From the NCBI GenBank assembly GCA_029881055.1, contig JAOUNH010000002.1:1-47294 (forward strand): DNA of 47,294 bases. Reading direction: 5' to 3'. A program made the position numbers and the translations under genes. The notes beneath the pieces are model-generated. The model was not told the DNA's origin. It worked only from the letters and a program-made list of their open reading frames with translations, and searched no databases. Position 1 is the first letter of the stretch; each line of letters opens with the position of its first letter. Origin of the DNA: Gammaproteobacteria bacterium (lineage in GTDB: Bacteria; Pseudomonadota; Gammaproteobacteria; Steroidobacterales; Woeseiaceae). Below, one piece after another: positions 1 through 8,255 of this stretch.

Positions 1-2
1 AA

Positions 3-80
3 GTTAAAGAAATGGAATACAGGATGTTTCAGTCACGCTTGACCGACTGGGAACGGAATGAACTGGCCAATATCGTCTAG
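3..80 (+). CDS. C-terminal end of an unidentified protein (partial, 5' end outside window)
   Basis: Frame 3 is open from the window edge to a TAG at 78-80 and would encode 25 residues ending in a charged, amphipathic-looking tail (EMEYRMFQSRLTDWERNE and onward). The other two forward frames are stopped early. It reads like the end of a real protein, but too little is present to name a family. The rest of the stretch to 308 is AT-rich around 125-160 and holds no other gene that I can support. Confidence 0.45.
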   Translation, partial: VKEMEYRMFQSRLTDWERNELANIV

Positions 81-308
81 CAGAGGGCGTGTGAGTCTGC
101 CCAGACCTAAGGGCTAATCCTTATCCCTACGTAATTTAACATAATATACATTATGCGCATATCCAATGGTCTCGACCTGTAAACTCATACGACGCAAGTA
201 TCTGTAAGACGGCATCAGTCGCTTCACATCAATGTCGCCCCCACACCGCAAGATCTCCCGCTTGGGGTATTCTGACCGCCGGTCCATCTCTCACTGTGAT
301 TCGTAGCC

Positions 309-908
309 ATGAAATTGCCAGTTCTCGTCGTACTCTCCGGTCTCTTCTTGTCATCCGCCTTCGCACAAACAGACGTTCCGTCAATCCCGTCGCACGATGC
401 GTTTTTTAGCGCCATCAGCGAACTCTGCGGCAAAGCATTTTCCGGAACGGTCACCGTCGATAACGACAGCAGTGACGCGTTTGCGAACAAGAAACTTGTC
501 ATGCACGTCAGGCGATGTGATGAGACGCAACTGCAAATTCCTTTTCACGTGGGTGACGACGCCTCGCGTACCTGGCTGATAACCAAGACGGGTTCCGGCC
601 TGTCGCTCAAGCACGACCACAGGCACAAAGACGGCACAGAGGACGCTCTTGCCCAATACGGTGGCCATACCGTCGATGCCGGGTGGGCACAGGTACAATC
701 TTTCCCCGCCGACCAGTTTTCAAAAGAACTGTTTGTCGAACAGGCCATTCCGCAGTCCGTCGGCAATACCTGGCAGATGTATATCTACCCTGAGCGATTC
801 ACCTACCGGCTGATCCGACAGGGCCGGGAATTCAGGGTGGACTTCGATCTGACCAAGCCGATCGAAACACCGCCGACGCCGTGGGGATATGACGACGCGC
901 AAGATTAG
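309..908 (+). CDS. Secreted protein of unknown function
   Basis: A 199-residue protein starting with a clear Sec signal peptide: basic MK, then a hydrophobic core to about residue 19, with probable cleavage after AFA. The mature part has four cysteines or fewer and no motif that I recognise. It is predicted periplasmic or secreted. The ATG at 309 is chosen because it gives the complete signal peptide; no strong Shine-Dalgarno is visible in front of it. The nearest downstream gene on the same strand is about 100 nt away, so co-transcription is possible but not shown. Several reverse-strand open frames over it are shadows. Confidence 0.75.
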   Translation: MKLPVLVVLSGLFLSSAFAQTDVPSIPSHDAFFSAISELCGKAFSGTVTVDNDSSDAFANKKLVMHVRRCDETQLQIPFHVGDDASRTWLITKTGSGLSLKHDHRHKDGTEDALAQYGGHTVDAGWAQVQSFPADQFSKELFVEQAIPQSVGNTWQMYIYPERFTYRLIRQGREFRVDFDLTKPIETPPTPWGYDDAQD

Positions 909-1006
909 ATCCGCGCAAACGCCGCGGCGGCAGCCAGTTATCGATTGCTATAGGCAGGTTGCGAACTTCGGCGTAGAGTAGCGCACCGCCGCTTCAGTGA
1001 GCCCTC

Positions 1007-1657
1007 TTGGACGCAGTATCCGTTCTTCTCCCGCCCGTTCCGCCGCCCTCTTTGGAAACCCTGAGCAGCGGTCTCGAGCATTACGGTTTTGTCGTGCTGC
1101 CTGACGGTCTGCCGCCTGACGTCACGCAGGCGCTCGCCGATTATGCGGCCCGGCTGGGCGCCGACGGCTACCACGCCGCCGCCGTTGGCAGAGGGCCCGA
1201 ACAACAGCGTAACCGCTTCGTCCGGCGCAATCGCATCCACTGGCTGGATGAGCGTCGCCCGGTCCTCGCGCCCTGGCGCGACTGGTCGGAGTCGCTGCGA
1301 GTTCATCTCAACCGTAGGCTGTTCATGGGCTTGTTCTCGTTTGAAAGTCACCTGGCGCACTACCGCCCGGGCGATTTCTATCGTACCCACGTCGATGCTT
1401 TCCGGGGTGAAGCCAACCGGATGGTTTCCCTCGTTTGTTACCTGAACGCGGACTGGAAAGACGGCGACGGCGGCGAGTTGATCCTGTACACCGACCAGGG
1501 GACGGTAACGGTACTGCCAACGCAAGGCACCGTGGTCCTGTTCCTGTCCGAGGAAATTCCCCACGAGGTGAAGCCGGCGCGACGCGACCGTTACGGCGTT
1601 GCAGGCTGGTACCGCCTGAACGGCTCCTCGCCGGATCGGGTCGACCCGCCGCGATAG
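1007..1657 (+). CDS. 2OG-Fe(II) oxygenase, SM-20/prolyl hydroxylase type
   Basis: A 216-residue member of the 2-oxoglutarate/Fe(II) dioxygenase superfamily of the SM-20/PHD type. The iron ligands are visible as H128-x-D130 (in RTHVDAF) and H186 (in IPHEV). A following Arg in RDRYGVAGWY (about residue 195) would bind the 2-oxoglutarate carboxylate. The double-stranded beta-helix core spans about residues 100-205. Such enzymes hydroxylate protein side chains or small molecules; the substrate here cannot be read from the sequence. The start is a TTG with only weak ribosome-binding complementarity, so a slightly different N-terminus is possible. The C-terminal tail after 205 is short and polar. 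Confidence 0.85.
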   Translation: MDAVSVLLPPVPPPSLETLSSGLEHYGFVVLPDGLPPDVTQALADYAARLGADGYHAAAVGRGPEQQRNRFVRRNRIHWLDERRPVLAPWRDWSESLRVHLNRRLFMGLFSFESHLAHYRPGDFYRTHVDAFRGEANRMVSLVCYLNADWKDGDGGELILYTDQGTVTVLPTQGTVVLFLSEEIPHEVKPARRDRYGVAGWYRLNGSSPDRVDPPR

Positions 1658-1754
1658 TCGAATCAGGGGAAACTCGGGCTCAGAAGTTGCCACTCGCTGT
1701 CTGAATCCTCAAACTTAAAGACCCTTTTAACCCAGCAACCCCAAGGAAACCCTT

Positions 1755-2576
1755 ATGTGCCGCTGGCTTGCCTATTCGGGCGCACCCATTCTGCTCGACG
1801 AAGTACTGTTCAAGACGGACCATTCCCTGATCGACCAGAGCCTGCGCGCGTCGGACTCGTCCTCTACGACCAACGGTGACGGATTCGGTATCGGCTGGTA
1901 TGGCAATCGCGATGTGCCGGGCGTGTACAAAGACATCCGGCCGGCCTGGAACGACTCGAATTTGCAGGCCTTGGCCGCACAAATCGAATCCCATATGTTT
2001 CTGGCCCATGTCCGGGCAACCACCGGCTCTCCGGTACAGAGAACCAACAGTCATCCGTTCGATCACGAGAAGTGGTTGTTCGTGCATAACGGACTGATCA
2101 ACGAGTACGACAAACTGCATCGCGACCTTGCGTTTGCCATCGCACCGGATTTATTCCCACTCATTCGCGGAACAACTGACTCTGAGCTCATGTTTCTGCT
2201 TGCACTAAGCTACGGCATGAAAGTCGACGTACATGCCGGCCTGGCACGCATGGCTGGCATGGTCGAACACATCGCCGAGCGCCACGGTGTCAAAAATGCG
2301 CTGCAAATGACCCTCGGTATCAGTGACGGTGAATCGCTGTACGCGGTCCGTTACTCCACGGAAGGCAAATCGCGATCGCTTTTTCACAGTGCAAGCCGCG
2401 ATGCGACGATGGAAATCGCGCCCGATGCAGGCCGGTTTTCGAGGGACGCGCGCGCGATTGTCTCTGAGCCATTGAGCCATCTCGAAGCTGAGTGGGTTGC
2501 CGTGCCGGAGGCGAGCTTCCTCACGATAACGAAGGGCAAAATCACTTGCGAATCATTCGCGCCGATTGCGCCGTAG
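1755..2576 (+). CDS. Class II glutamine amidotransferase (YafJ-like)
   Basis: A 273-residue N-terminal-nucleophile amidotransferase. The sequence begins MCRWLAY, so Cys2 becomes the nucleophile after Met removal, as in the YafJ/EgtC/GATase_4 group. Further class II signatures are NGDGFGIGWY near residue 40, the HVRATTGSPVQRTNSHPF segment near 85-105 and WLFVHNGLIN near 110. The domain covers almost the whole protein with no fused synthase, so its ammonia-accepting partner is unknown. An AAGGA ribosome binding site lies 8-9 nt before the ATG. No ergothioneine genes are nearby, so EgtC is not supported and a YafJ-like stand-alone role is preferred. Confidence 0.88.
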   Translation: MCRWLAYSGAPILLDEVLFKTDHSLIDQSLRASDSSSTTNGDGFGIGWYGNRDVPGVYKDIRPAWNDSNLQALAAQIESHMFLAHVRATTGSPVQRTNSHPFDHEKWLFVHNGLINEYDKLHRDLAFAIAPDLFPLIRGTTDSELMFLLALSYGMKVDVHAGLARMAGMVEHIAERHGVKNALQMTLGISDGESLYAVRYSTEGKSRSLFHSASRDATMEIAPDAGRFSRDARAIVSEPLSHLEAEWVAVPEASFLTITKGKITCESFAPIAP

Positions 2577-2727
2577 GTCCGCGCTGACTGCTGCATATAC
2601 CCATCGTTTAGGTACTACTCCCAATTGACCCTCAGCGCTGTCGCGCCCATAAATGTTGTGTGGCAACGGATACAGGCCATTTTGCCTGTGGAGAATTTGC
2701 GCCACTCAAAACCGGAGGAATTACCTG

Positions 2728-3174
2728 ATGAAAACTCTCGCTTTACTTCTCGGAGCGCTGATTATCGCAATTGTTGCCGGGACGACGTTCGCTCAGGACG
2801 AGGTCAAGGACGTGCCGAAATCCTGGCAGGCGACTGCCGTCGCAGACGGCGCAGACCTTTACATGGAACTTTGCGCCTCTTGCCATGGTAAAGGCGGCAG
2901 GGGTGACGGGCCATCGGCCGGTGAGCTGAAGAAAATGGTGCCTGATCTGACGCGTCTTGCCGCACAAAATGACGGCGTTTTTCCGCGCGATGACGTGGAA
3001 GATTCAATCGCGGGAGCATCGCCCGTGTTATCGCACGGCACTGCCGAGATGCCAATTTGGGGCATGGTGTTCGAAAATGAACGGCCCGACCGCAAGATGT
3101 TTGAGCGCAAAGCGCTTTCCAATCAGCGGCTCTATAACCTGACCGAGTACCTGGCAACCTTACAAGCCAAGTAG
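2728..3174 (+). CDS. Periplasmic monoheme cytochrome c
   Basis: A 148-residue secreted class I cytochrome c. A signal peptide (residues 1-22, ending FAQ) is followed by one heme-attachment motif CASCH at 49-53. The likely distal Met ligand is M108 in AEMPIWG. The open frame extends further upstream, but the ATG at 2728 is chosen because it starts the signal peptide and is preceded by a strong GGAGG at 2713-2717. The holo-protein needs the System I maturation machinery, which is encoded at 24.4-31.2 kb. It is likely a soluble electron carrier; the redox partner is unknown. A perfect 10-bp hairpin follows the stop codon. Confidence 0.9.
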   Translation: MKTLALLLGALIIAIVAGTTFAQDEVKDVPKSWQATAVADGADLYMELCASCHGKGGRGDGPSAGELKKMVPDLTRLAAQNDGVFPRDDVEDSIAGASPVLSHGTAEMPIWGMVFENERPDRKMFERKALSNQRLYNLTEYLATLQAK

Positions 3175-3195
3175 CCAAGGGCTGGCATTTCTCAC

Positions 3196-3223
3196 GGCTT
3201 CGCCGACAATTAGCGGCGAAGCC
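3196..3223 (+). terminator. Probable rho-independent terminator after the cytochrome c gene
   Basis: A perfect 10-bp stem (GGCTTCGCCG with CGGCGAAGCC) encloses an 8-nt loop and is followed by TTGATTT. It starts 21 nt after the cytochrome stop codon and 25 nt before the next start codon. The T tract is modest, so it could alternatively act as a processing or attenuation hairpin before the next gene. Confidence 0.6.
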
Positions 3224-3248
3224 TTGATTTAAGTGCAGAATACGCACC

Positions 3249-4526
3249 GTGAGCCAAGCCAGAGAAAGCGAACTTGCCGAAATCCTGAATCGGGATTGTT
3301 ATTGCATTTCCGTCAACAGAACTTCGCTCGGCGATAGTTTAGCGGCGCATTTGAAAGAATCCGGCGTGCCGGAACGATTACTGGATCGAAGCAGCAACCT
3401 GTTTTCGGATTCGCCTGTGTTTATGCAGCGCGGGCACTTGCGGAAAATGGAGCAGCTTATTGGCGCGGTGGAGAACATCGCCCGCAGCACCGCATATCGA
3501 AGCAAGGTTCTCGCCGCCGCGCCCGCCTCCGCCCGCCAGGACCTGGGTCCGAGCGGCGTCTTCTTCGGCTACGACTTTCATCTTGGAGCGACCGGGCCAC
3601 AGCTGATCGAGATCAACACGAACGCTGGCGGCGTATTGTTGAGTCTCTATTTAGCCGCCGCCCAACAGGAGTGTTGCGACGCCGTAACCAACTTCTTCGG
3701 CAAGCAGCGCACGTTCCAGGATGCAGAACAAGACATCGTCTCGATGTTCAAGTCCGAGTGGCAAGCACAGCGTCCCAACTCGGCTCTGCGCACCGTGGCC
3801 ATCGTCGACCACCAGCCATCGAGCCAGTTCCTGTACCCGGAGTTTCTGCTTTTCCAGACGCTCTTCGAACGGCACGGCATTGCAGCGATCATTGCGGACC
3901 CGAACGAATTCGAAATCAGGAATGACAAACTTTTCGCCGGCGACCGGAAAATCGACCTCGTCTATAACCGCCTCACAGACTTTTACCTGGAATCGCCAGG
4001 TAACAGCCGTCTGCTCGAAGCCTATCAACGGAACCTCGTGGTCGTAACGCCCTCTCCTTTCCACTACGCCCTGTTCGCCAATAAACGCAACCTGGCATTA
4101 CTGTCGGACAGGGCGCAACTTATTGAGCTCGGCGTTGGCGAGGAAGACATCAACACATTGGCAGATTCGTTGCCGGCGACGATGATCGTCAGTAAGGACA
4201 ACGCCGAGCGACTCTGGGCAGAGCGCAAGCAATGGTTCTTCAAACCCGCCACCGGATATGGCAGTCGCGGTGCGTATCGTGGCGCGAAACTGACGACCCG
4301 CGTCTGGCAGGACATCGTACGCGGCAATTACGTCGCGCAAGCCGTGATTCCACCCAGTGAACGTCAGCTCTTGGTCGATGGCAAAAAGCAATCGTTGAAA
4401 CTGGATATTCGGTGCGTGACCTACAAAGGCGAAGTGCAGCAGTTAATCGCCCGGCTTTACACCGGCCAGACGACTAACCTCCGAACGGCAGGCGGCGGGC
4501 TCGCGACCGTCTATCCAACGCCCTGA
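3249..4526 (+). CDS. Conserved protein with ATP-grasp-like C-terminal region, function unknown
   Basis: A 425-residue cytoplasmic protein from a GTG start. The C-terminal third has the look of an ATP-grasp fold: KQWFFKPATGYGSRGAYRG near 325-343 resembles the ATP-lysine and glycine-rich loop, and LKLDIRCVTYKGEVQQLIARLY near 380-400 resembles the metal-binding strands. FGYDFHLGATGPQLIEINTNAGG near 115-140 contains a second conserved-looking acidic/Asn motif, reminiscent of carboxylate-amine ligases. It likely joins a carboxylate to an amine using ATP, but the substrate is unknown. It converges on the saccharopine-dehydrogenase-like gene with only 2 nt between stop codons, so there is no room for a classic terminator there. 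Confidence 0.65.
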   Translation: MSQARESELAEILNRDCYCISVNRTSLGDSLAAHLKESGVPERLLDRSSNLFSDSPVFMQRGHLRKMEQLIGAVENIARSTAYRSKVLAAAPASARQDLGPSGVFFGYDFHLGATGPQLIEINTNAGGVLLSLYLAAAQQECCDAVTNFFGKQRTFQDAEQDIVSMFKSEWQAQRPNSALRTVAIVDHQPSSQFLYPEFLLFQTLFERHGIAAIIADPNEFEIRNDKLFAGDRKIDLVYNRLTDFYLESPGNSRLLEAYQRNLVVVTPSPFHYALFANKRNLALLSDRAQLIELGVGEEDINTLADSLPATMIVSKDNAERLWAERKQWFFKPATGYGSRGAYRGAKLTTRVWQDIVRGNYVAQAVIPPSERQLLVDGKKQSLKLDIRCVTYKGEVQQLIARLYTGQTTNLRTAGGGLATVYPTP

Positions 4527-4528
4527 AT

Positions 4529-5716
4529 TCAGGCAATCTTGCGTTGAAACTGATTGGTTTCCAGTTGCATCGTCGACCCCGCCAACACCGTTGCCGCTTC
4601 CTGAACGACAATATTGCGCCGCCCAAGCTCTGACAGCAGATGCGCGTAACAGTCTGGCGATGCGCCAAGATACTCCGGCGGACATATGCCTTTTTGCTTG
4701 AACATGCCTGTCAATATTTGCCGCGCAACGATGGCGCAGGTGTAACCGGTCGTGCGTGCCATCGAGGTCGTTCCCGACGTTGCATCGAATCGATCCAGCA
4801 AGTAGAAATCCCGCCTCTCGTGGCGGCCGCGATGCTCCCCGGTCATGATGACCTGCATGACTGTGAGGTCGGCGTCATCGGCGCCCATGCGCCATTGTTC
4901 AATCAACAATCTTGACGTGACGTCGATGGGTCTTACCATCGTACCGTCCACATCCATCGGCTCAGTGCCAAAAAAGCCGCTATCGCGAAACACGCGCGCG
5001 AGGTTGGCATGACCTGGGTAACGCAGGGTCTTTTCCTTCATGAACGGAATATTCAACGTGCGCGCAAGCGACCGCAGGCCATCGGTATTGAACGCTTCCA
5101 ATGTGCCAACACCCTTGAAATCGATCAGCTCGACATCCGAAAGCGCCGGACGCACCACGAGTTCCCCGTGCTCGACAAAGCGTGCCGGACGCGTGAACTC
5201 TGCCATCACGTCTATTGGAGAAAAAACGGCTTTGTATTCGTAAGGCCAGGAGCGCACGGCGGGCAGGCCACCGACCAGGCAAAGAAACGAATCCACTCTG
5301 TCCATCTCGCTGTGGACGTGCCCGGCAATAGCATTACTAAGCCCGGGCGCTACACCGCAATCCACAACCGCTGTGACGCCGCGTTGAATCGCCAGGGCAT
5401 CGAGGTCAAACGGGTCTTCTGCGAAAAAAGAAATATCCACCGCGTTCTTGCCGGCATCAATCACGCGTCTCAAAGTCTCGTAGCCCATGTGGCCGGGCAC
5501 CGCGCTTACCACCAGGTCGGCGTCGTCAATCACTGCCTTTAATCCGGCTTCGGTGGAAATATCCTGGCAAACAACTTCTACACGATCCAAATTGCGAAGC
5601 TTTGCCAAAGGCTCCGTCGACCGATCCACGGCCCGTACAAAACCTGTCTTTTCCATTGCCAGGTCTTTGGCGATGGCGCCGCCAACCAATCCGCTACCCA
5701 GTACAGTTACTCGCAT
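4529..5716 (-). CDS. Saccharopine dehydrogenase-like / lysine 6-dehydrogenase-like oxidoreductase
   Basis: A 395-residue NAD(P)-dependent oxidoreductase of the saccharopine dehydrogenase family. The N-terminus is a Rossmann fold with the dinucleotide loop VLGSGLVGGAIAKDL (residues 4-18). DADLVVSAVPGHMG near 65-78 and VVDCGVAPGLSNAIAGH near 118-134 are typical of this family's catalytic core. The length and GVAPGL motif fit lysine 6-dehydrogenase/saccharopine reductase relatives better than the larger alpha-aminoadipate enzymes. The exact substrate is uncertain. The ATG is preceded by CCGGAG. The gene stands between convergent and same-strand neighbours, with mgtE about 160 nt upstream, so it may have its own promoter. 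Confidence 0.8.
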   Translation of the reverse strand: MRVTVLGSGLVGGAIAKDLAMEKTGFVRAVDRSTEPLAKLRNLDRVEVVCQDISTEAGLKAVIDDADLVVSAVPGHMGYETLRRVIDAGKNAVDISFFAEDPFDLDALAIQRGVTAVVDCGVAPGLSNAIAGHVHSEMDRVDSFLCLVGGLPAVRSWPYEYKAVFSPIDVMAEFTRPARFVEHGELVVRPALSDVELIDFKGVGTLEAFNTDGLRSLARTLNIPFMKEKTLRYPGHANLARVFRDSGFFGTEPMDVDGTMVRPIDVTSRLLIEQWRMGADDADLTVMQVIMTGEHRGRHERRDFYLLDRFDATSGTTSMARTTGYTCAIVARQILTGMFKQKGICPPEYLGASPDCYAHLLSELGRRNIVVQEAATVLAGSTMQLETNQFQRKIA

Positions 5717-5876
5717 GACGAACTCCGGAACGAACTATTACAGCCTGTTAGTTTCGCCGATGAACGCCGCTAGCGGTAATTCGGACTAATACCTATCGTA
5801 CTGATTCACAAAAGAATATTTCACAATGTGGTATCAGCCGCTACGCTGTTGCAGCGCCTGGAAAACAATACGATCG

Positions 5877-7292
5877 TCACAACAAAATGATCGTCGCAAG
5901 CCCGAGCACCAGCATGAAGCCGCACATATCGGTGATTGTGGTTAGCATCGGACCAGAGGCAACGGCAGGGTCGACATTGAATCGCTTTAATATCAGCGGC
6001 ACTGTTCCACCGATGCACACAGCGATCACCGTATTGACTGATAGCGCGCCAGCAACCACAAGGCTAAGCAACAAGTCGCCCTTCCAGAGCCACGCTGCAA
6101 AACCCAGCAGAATTCCCAACGCCAGGCCATTAATAAGGCCAACCACGATTTCCTTACGCAATACGCGAAATACATCGCGTGGCCCCGCCGCTCCGAGCGT
6201 TAGTTCGCGCATGCTCACGGCTACTGCCTGATTGCCGGAGCAACCGCTCATGTCGGAGACTATGGGCAGGAAGACCGCCAGCGCGATCACAGCGGTCAAT
6301 GTGTCCTCGTAAATGGCAATTATGCTGGCGGCCATGATGTTCAGAAGGATATTGATGCTCAGCCAGGACAAGCGCCGACCGGAACGGACAAGTATCGGCA
6401 TGCTGCGCAACTCGTCGCCACCAACAATACCGGCCACTTTCAGGCTATCGGCTTCAGACTTTTCAGTCAGTGCTTCGAGCACCGCCCTGCGCCGAACGAT
6501 GCCCATAAGATTATTATGCTTGTCGACTACCGGAACAGCGGCGATATCGTATTCGTCGAAAAAGTCCTCGAGTTGTTCCAGGTCGGCGTCGGCCGTCAAC
6601 GTTAATGCAGGCTTCGCAAACGTTCCGACCGCAATATCCGGATCACTGAAAACCAGGTCGCGAATTCGAACGACGCCCTTCAGTCTTCGCTTTCGTACCA
6701 CGACATAAATGTAATGTACGGTTAGAAATCCGTAGTCACCTTCCTTGGACGTCAGGTCCTCCAGCACTTCGCGTACTGTGGCGCTCATCGGGTAGGACAT
6801 AAACTCGGTCATCATCAGACCGCCAGCTTCGTCCGGCGAGTAAGCACTCAGCTCCCGAATCTCGAGCGCATCCTCCTCTTCGAGTTGCTCGAGGATCGCG
6901 TCGGCGTCCTCTTTGTCCATCTCCGCCAAAACGTCGACTCGAAAGTCGCTGGACATTTCCTCGACGATTGGCGCGGCCTTGTGTGCCGGCATGTCTTCAA
7001 TAAGATCGGCAACGTGGCTGTCAGGCATTTCTTCGATAAGTTCTGCCGCTCTCTCGGCAGATATGATCGAAAGCAATGCTCTCTGTTCATCCGCGCTCAG
7101 ATGAAATACGGCGTACAGCAAGTCGCCCGGGTTCAGTGAGTCCAGGAAAGACTCGAGCTCAGCCCTCGAATCGCCGTTTTCTAATAGGTCCCTGATCCTG
7201 TCCCAGGCCAGGTTTTGGTCGTCAGCCACGTTCGAAATCCTTGATTTTTCGGCGATTGAAATGCCGTCATTATAGTCGCTTGCCTCGTGCAA
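5877..7292 (-). CDS. mgtE: Magnesium transporter MgtE
   Basis: A 471-residue MgtE-type Mg2+ channel. The N-terminal helical superhelix domain (about residues 30-150) is rich in acidic residues, including the repeated helices around EEMPDSHVADLIEDMP. A pair of CBS domains follows (about 155-275, with YDIAAVPVVDKHNNLMGIV). The C-terminus has five membrane segments (about 310-471). PIVSDMSGCSGNQA in the pore region matches the family signature P-x-x-x-x-x-x-G-x-x-GxQ. The cytosolic domains close the channel when Mg2+ is high. A single-gene unit; upstream lies a 296-nt gap with no gene. Confidence 0.95.
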   Translation of the reverse strand: MHEASDYNDGISIAEKSRISNVADDQNLAWDRIRDLLENGDSRAELESFLDSLNPGDLLYAVFHLSADEQRALLSIISAERAAELIEEMPDSHVADLIEDMPAHKAAPIVEEMSSDFRVDVLAEMDKEDADAILEQLEEEDALEIRELSAYSPDEAGGLMMTEFMSYPMSATVREVLEDLTSKEGDYGFLTVHYIYVVVRKRRLKGVVRIRDLVFSDPDIAVGTFAKPALTLTADADLEQLEDFFDEYDIAAVPVVDKHNNLMGIVRRRAVLEALTEKSEADSLKVAGIVGGDELRSMPILVRSGRRLSWLSINILLNIMAASIIAIYEDTLTAVIALAVFLPIVSDMSGCSGNQAVAVSMRELTLGAAGPRDVFRVLRKEIVVGLINGLALGILLGFAAWLWKGDLLLSLVVAGALSVNTVIAVCIGGTVPLILKRFNVDPAVASGPMLTTITDMCGFMLVLGLATIILL

Positions 7293-7588
7293 GCTCTCAT
7301 ATCATCGTCCACCGACTCAATCATGTTTTACACCACTCTTGCGGAATCAGGCCGGCAGCTAAGACCCGGCATCCTTTCGACGCTCGACTGATCGGCATTT
7401 TGTCTTTTATTAACAATAACTTAGGCGACTTCCTATTTTCGAGAAAAAATTCCTTGACTTGGAAAGTAAAAACATTACTTTTACGTCGAAGTATATGGAT
7501 GGCTGCACTTTGAAAGGCTCATCCGGCCGACGTACGAAAATCCGAACCGAGGACCGATAGTGGTCTCGATTCAAACCTGGAACCAGCA
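7293..7588. other. Intergenic region between divergent mgtE and a small acidic protein gene
   Basis: 296 nt without a supported gene, separating the divergent starts. It becomes AT-rich toward 7400-7480. A TTGACT box is present at 7454-7459 on the plus strand, but no good -10 hexamer lies at 16-18 nt, so I do not call a promoter. A short GC inverted repeat (GCCGG ... CCGGC) lies near 7352-7372. I see no riboswitch of the M-box type for mgtE, although that would need a covariance-model search. Confidence 0.4.
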
Positions 7589-7825
7589 ATGAACGATGAA
7601 GACCTTGCGTTTGACGATATCGAAGACGGTGACGACCTTACAGACACGGACGACATCGGCGATACGGAAGACGAATTAACCGCATCCGGCCGCGGCCTGG
7701 CCTCGTGGCGACGGATTGAAATGGCGAAAGAGGACAAGCACCTCCAATCCGTCCTCGCGGATCTCGACGATTATTACGATTTTGATGACGTCGATGACGA
7801 TATGGTTGCCAATTACTCAAACTGA
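7589..7825 (+). CDS. Small acidic protein, PA3496-like
   Basis: A 78-residue, strongly acidic protein. An Asp-rich N-terminus (residues 1-30) is followed by a basic-then-acidic helix WRRIEMAKEDKHLQSVLADL, and the tail is again Asp/Tyr rich (DDYYDFDDVDDD). This arrangement, an acidic tail after a short R/K helix that begins with an RRxIE-like motif, resembles the PA3496 family of small gammaproteobacterial proteins. The assignment is from memory of the pattern and is moderate. There is no signal peptide or membrane segment. It lies about 95 nt before another tiny Asp-rich gene on the same strand. Confidence 0.6.
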   Translation: MNDEDLAFDDIEDGDDLTDTDDIGDTEDELTASGRGLASWRRIEMAKEDKHLQSVLADLDDYYDFDDVDDDMVANYSN

Positions 7826-7919
7826 GCGCCATTGGCAAGCTACTTGAATCTTATTATTTCACATCGACAGTTCACCGTCGGCGTGAGCACTACCGCAACT
7901 GATAATTGAGACGAGTAAA

Positions 7920-8111
7920 GTGAGTAAACGACACTATCATGACAATGACGATGACGTGGATGAGGCGACTTACGAGATACTTGGAAGTCGGTTCAGCCAT
8001 CTTGGGCCTAATCATGTGGGTAAACCGCTGAAGAAGCTGCACCAGGAACGCGAAGATTCTGTTAAGCGCGAATTGACGCGGAAACCCAAAAGAGACCGCT
8101 TCGAGAGTTAA
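7920..8111 (+). CDS. Small hypothetical protein with Asp-rich N-terminus and basic C-terminus
   Basis: A 63-residue protein from a GTG start preceded by a purine-rich GAGACGAG. Residues 5-16 are His/Asp rich (HYHDNDDDVDEA) and the last 25 residues are basic (KLHQERED then KRELTRKPKRDR), giving a bipolar charge pattern. I do not recognise a family. It follows the PA3496-like gene and precedes two hairpins, so the two small genes may share a transcript. A random open frame is possible, but the charge segregation and start context favour a gene. Confidence 0.5.
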   Translation: MSKRHYHDNDDDVDEATYEILGSRFSHLGPNHVGKPLKKLHQEREDSVKRELTRKPKRDRFES

Positions 8112-8150
8112 TCCAGCCCCCCCCTGTTTTTGGGGCTGCACCCTTGGCGC

Positions 8151-8169
8151 TCCCGGCACCCAGCCGGGA
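8151..8169 (+). terminator. Hairpin, possible terminator after small genes
   Basis: A 7-bp perfect stem TCCCGGC/GCCGGGA with a 5-nt loop, followed by CGACAG and five T residues. A second 7-bp hairpin, CAGCCCC/GGGGCTG (8114-8120 with 8132-8138), lies just upstream, directly after the preceding stop codon. Together they probably end transcription of the two small genes before the aminotransferase. The T tract is displaced 6 nt from the stem, so strength is uncertain. Confidence 0.4.
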
Positions 8170-8255
8170 CGACAGTTTTTCGCGTCTCGTGGATGGTGAA
8201 TAACACCTGCGACCTTTGATATGATCCGCGATTCGACGCGTGAAGGAAGACGTCA

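Noticed and set aside
938-1693. 251-codon minus-strand open frame
   Set aside because: It lies entirely opposite the 2OG-Fe(II) oxygenase, whose catalytic residues are clear. High GC in the third codon position creates such shadows; no family motif is visible.
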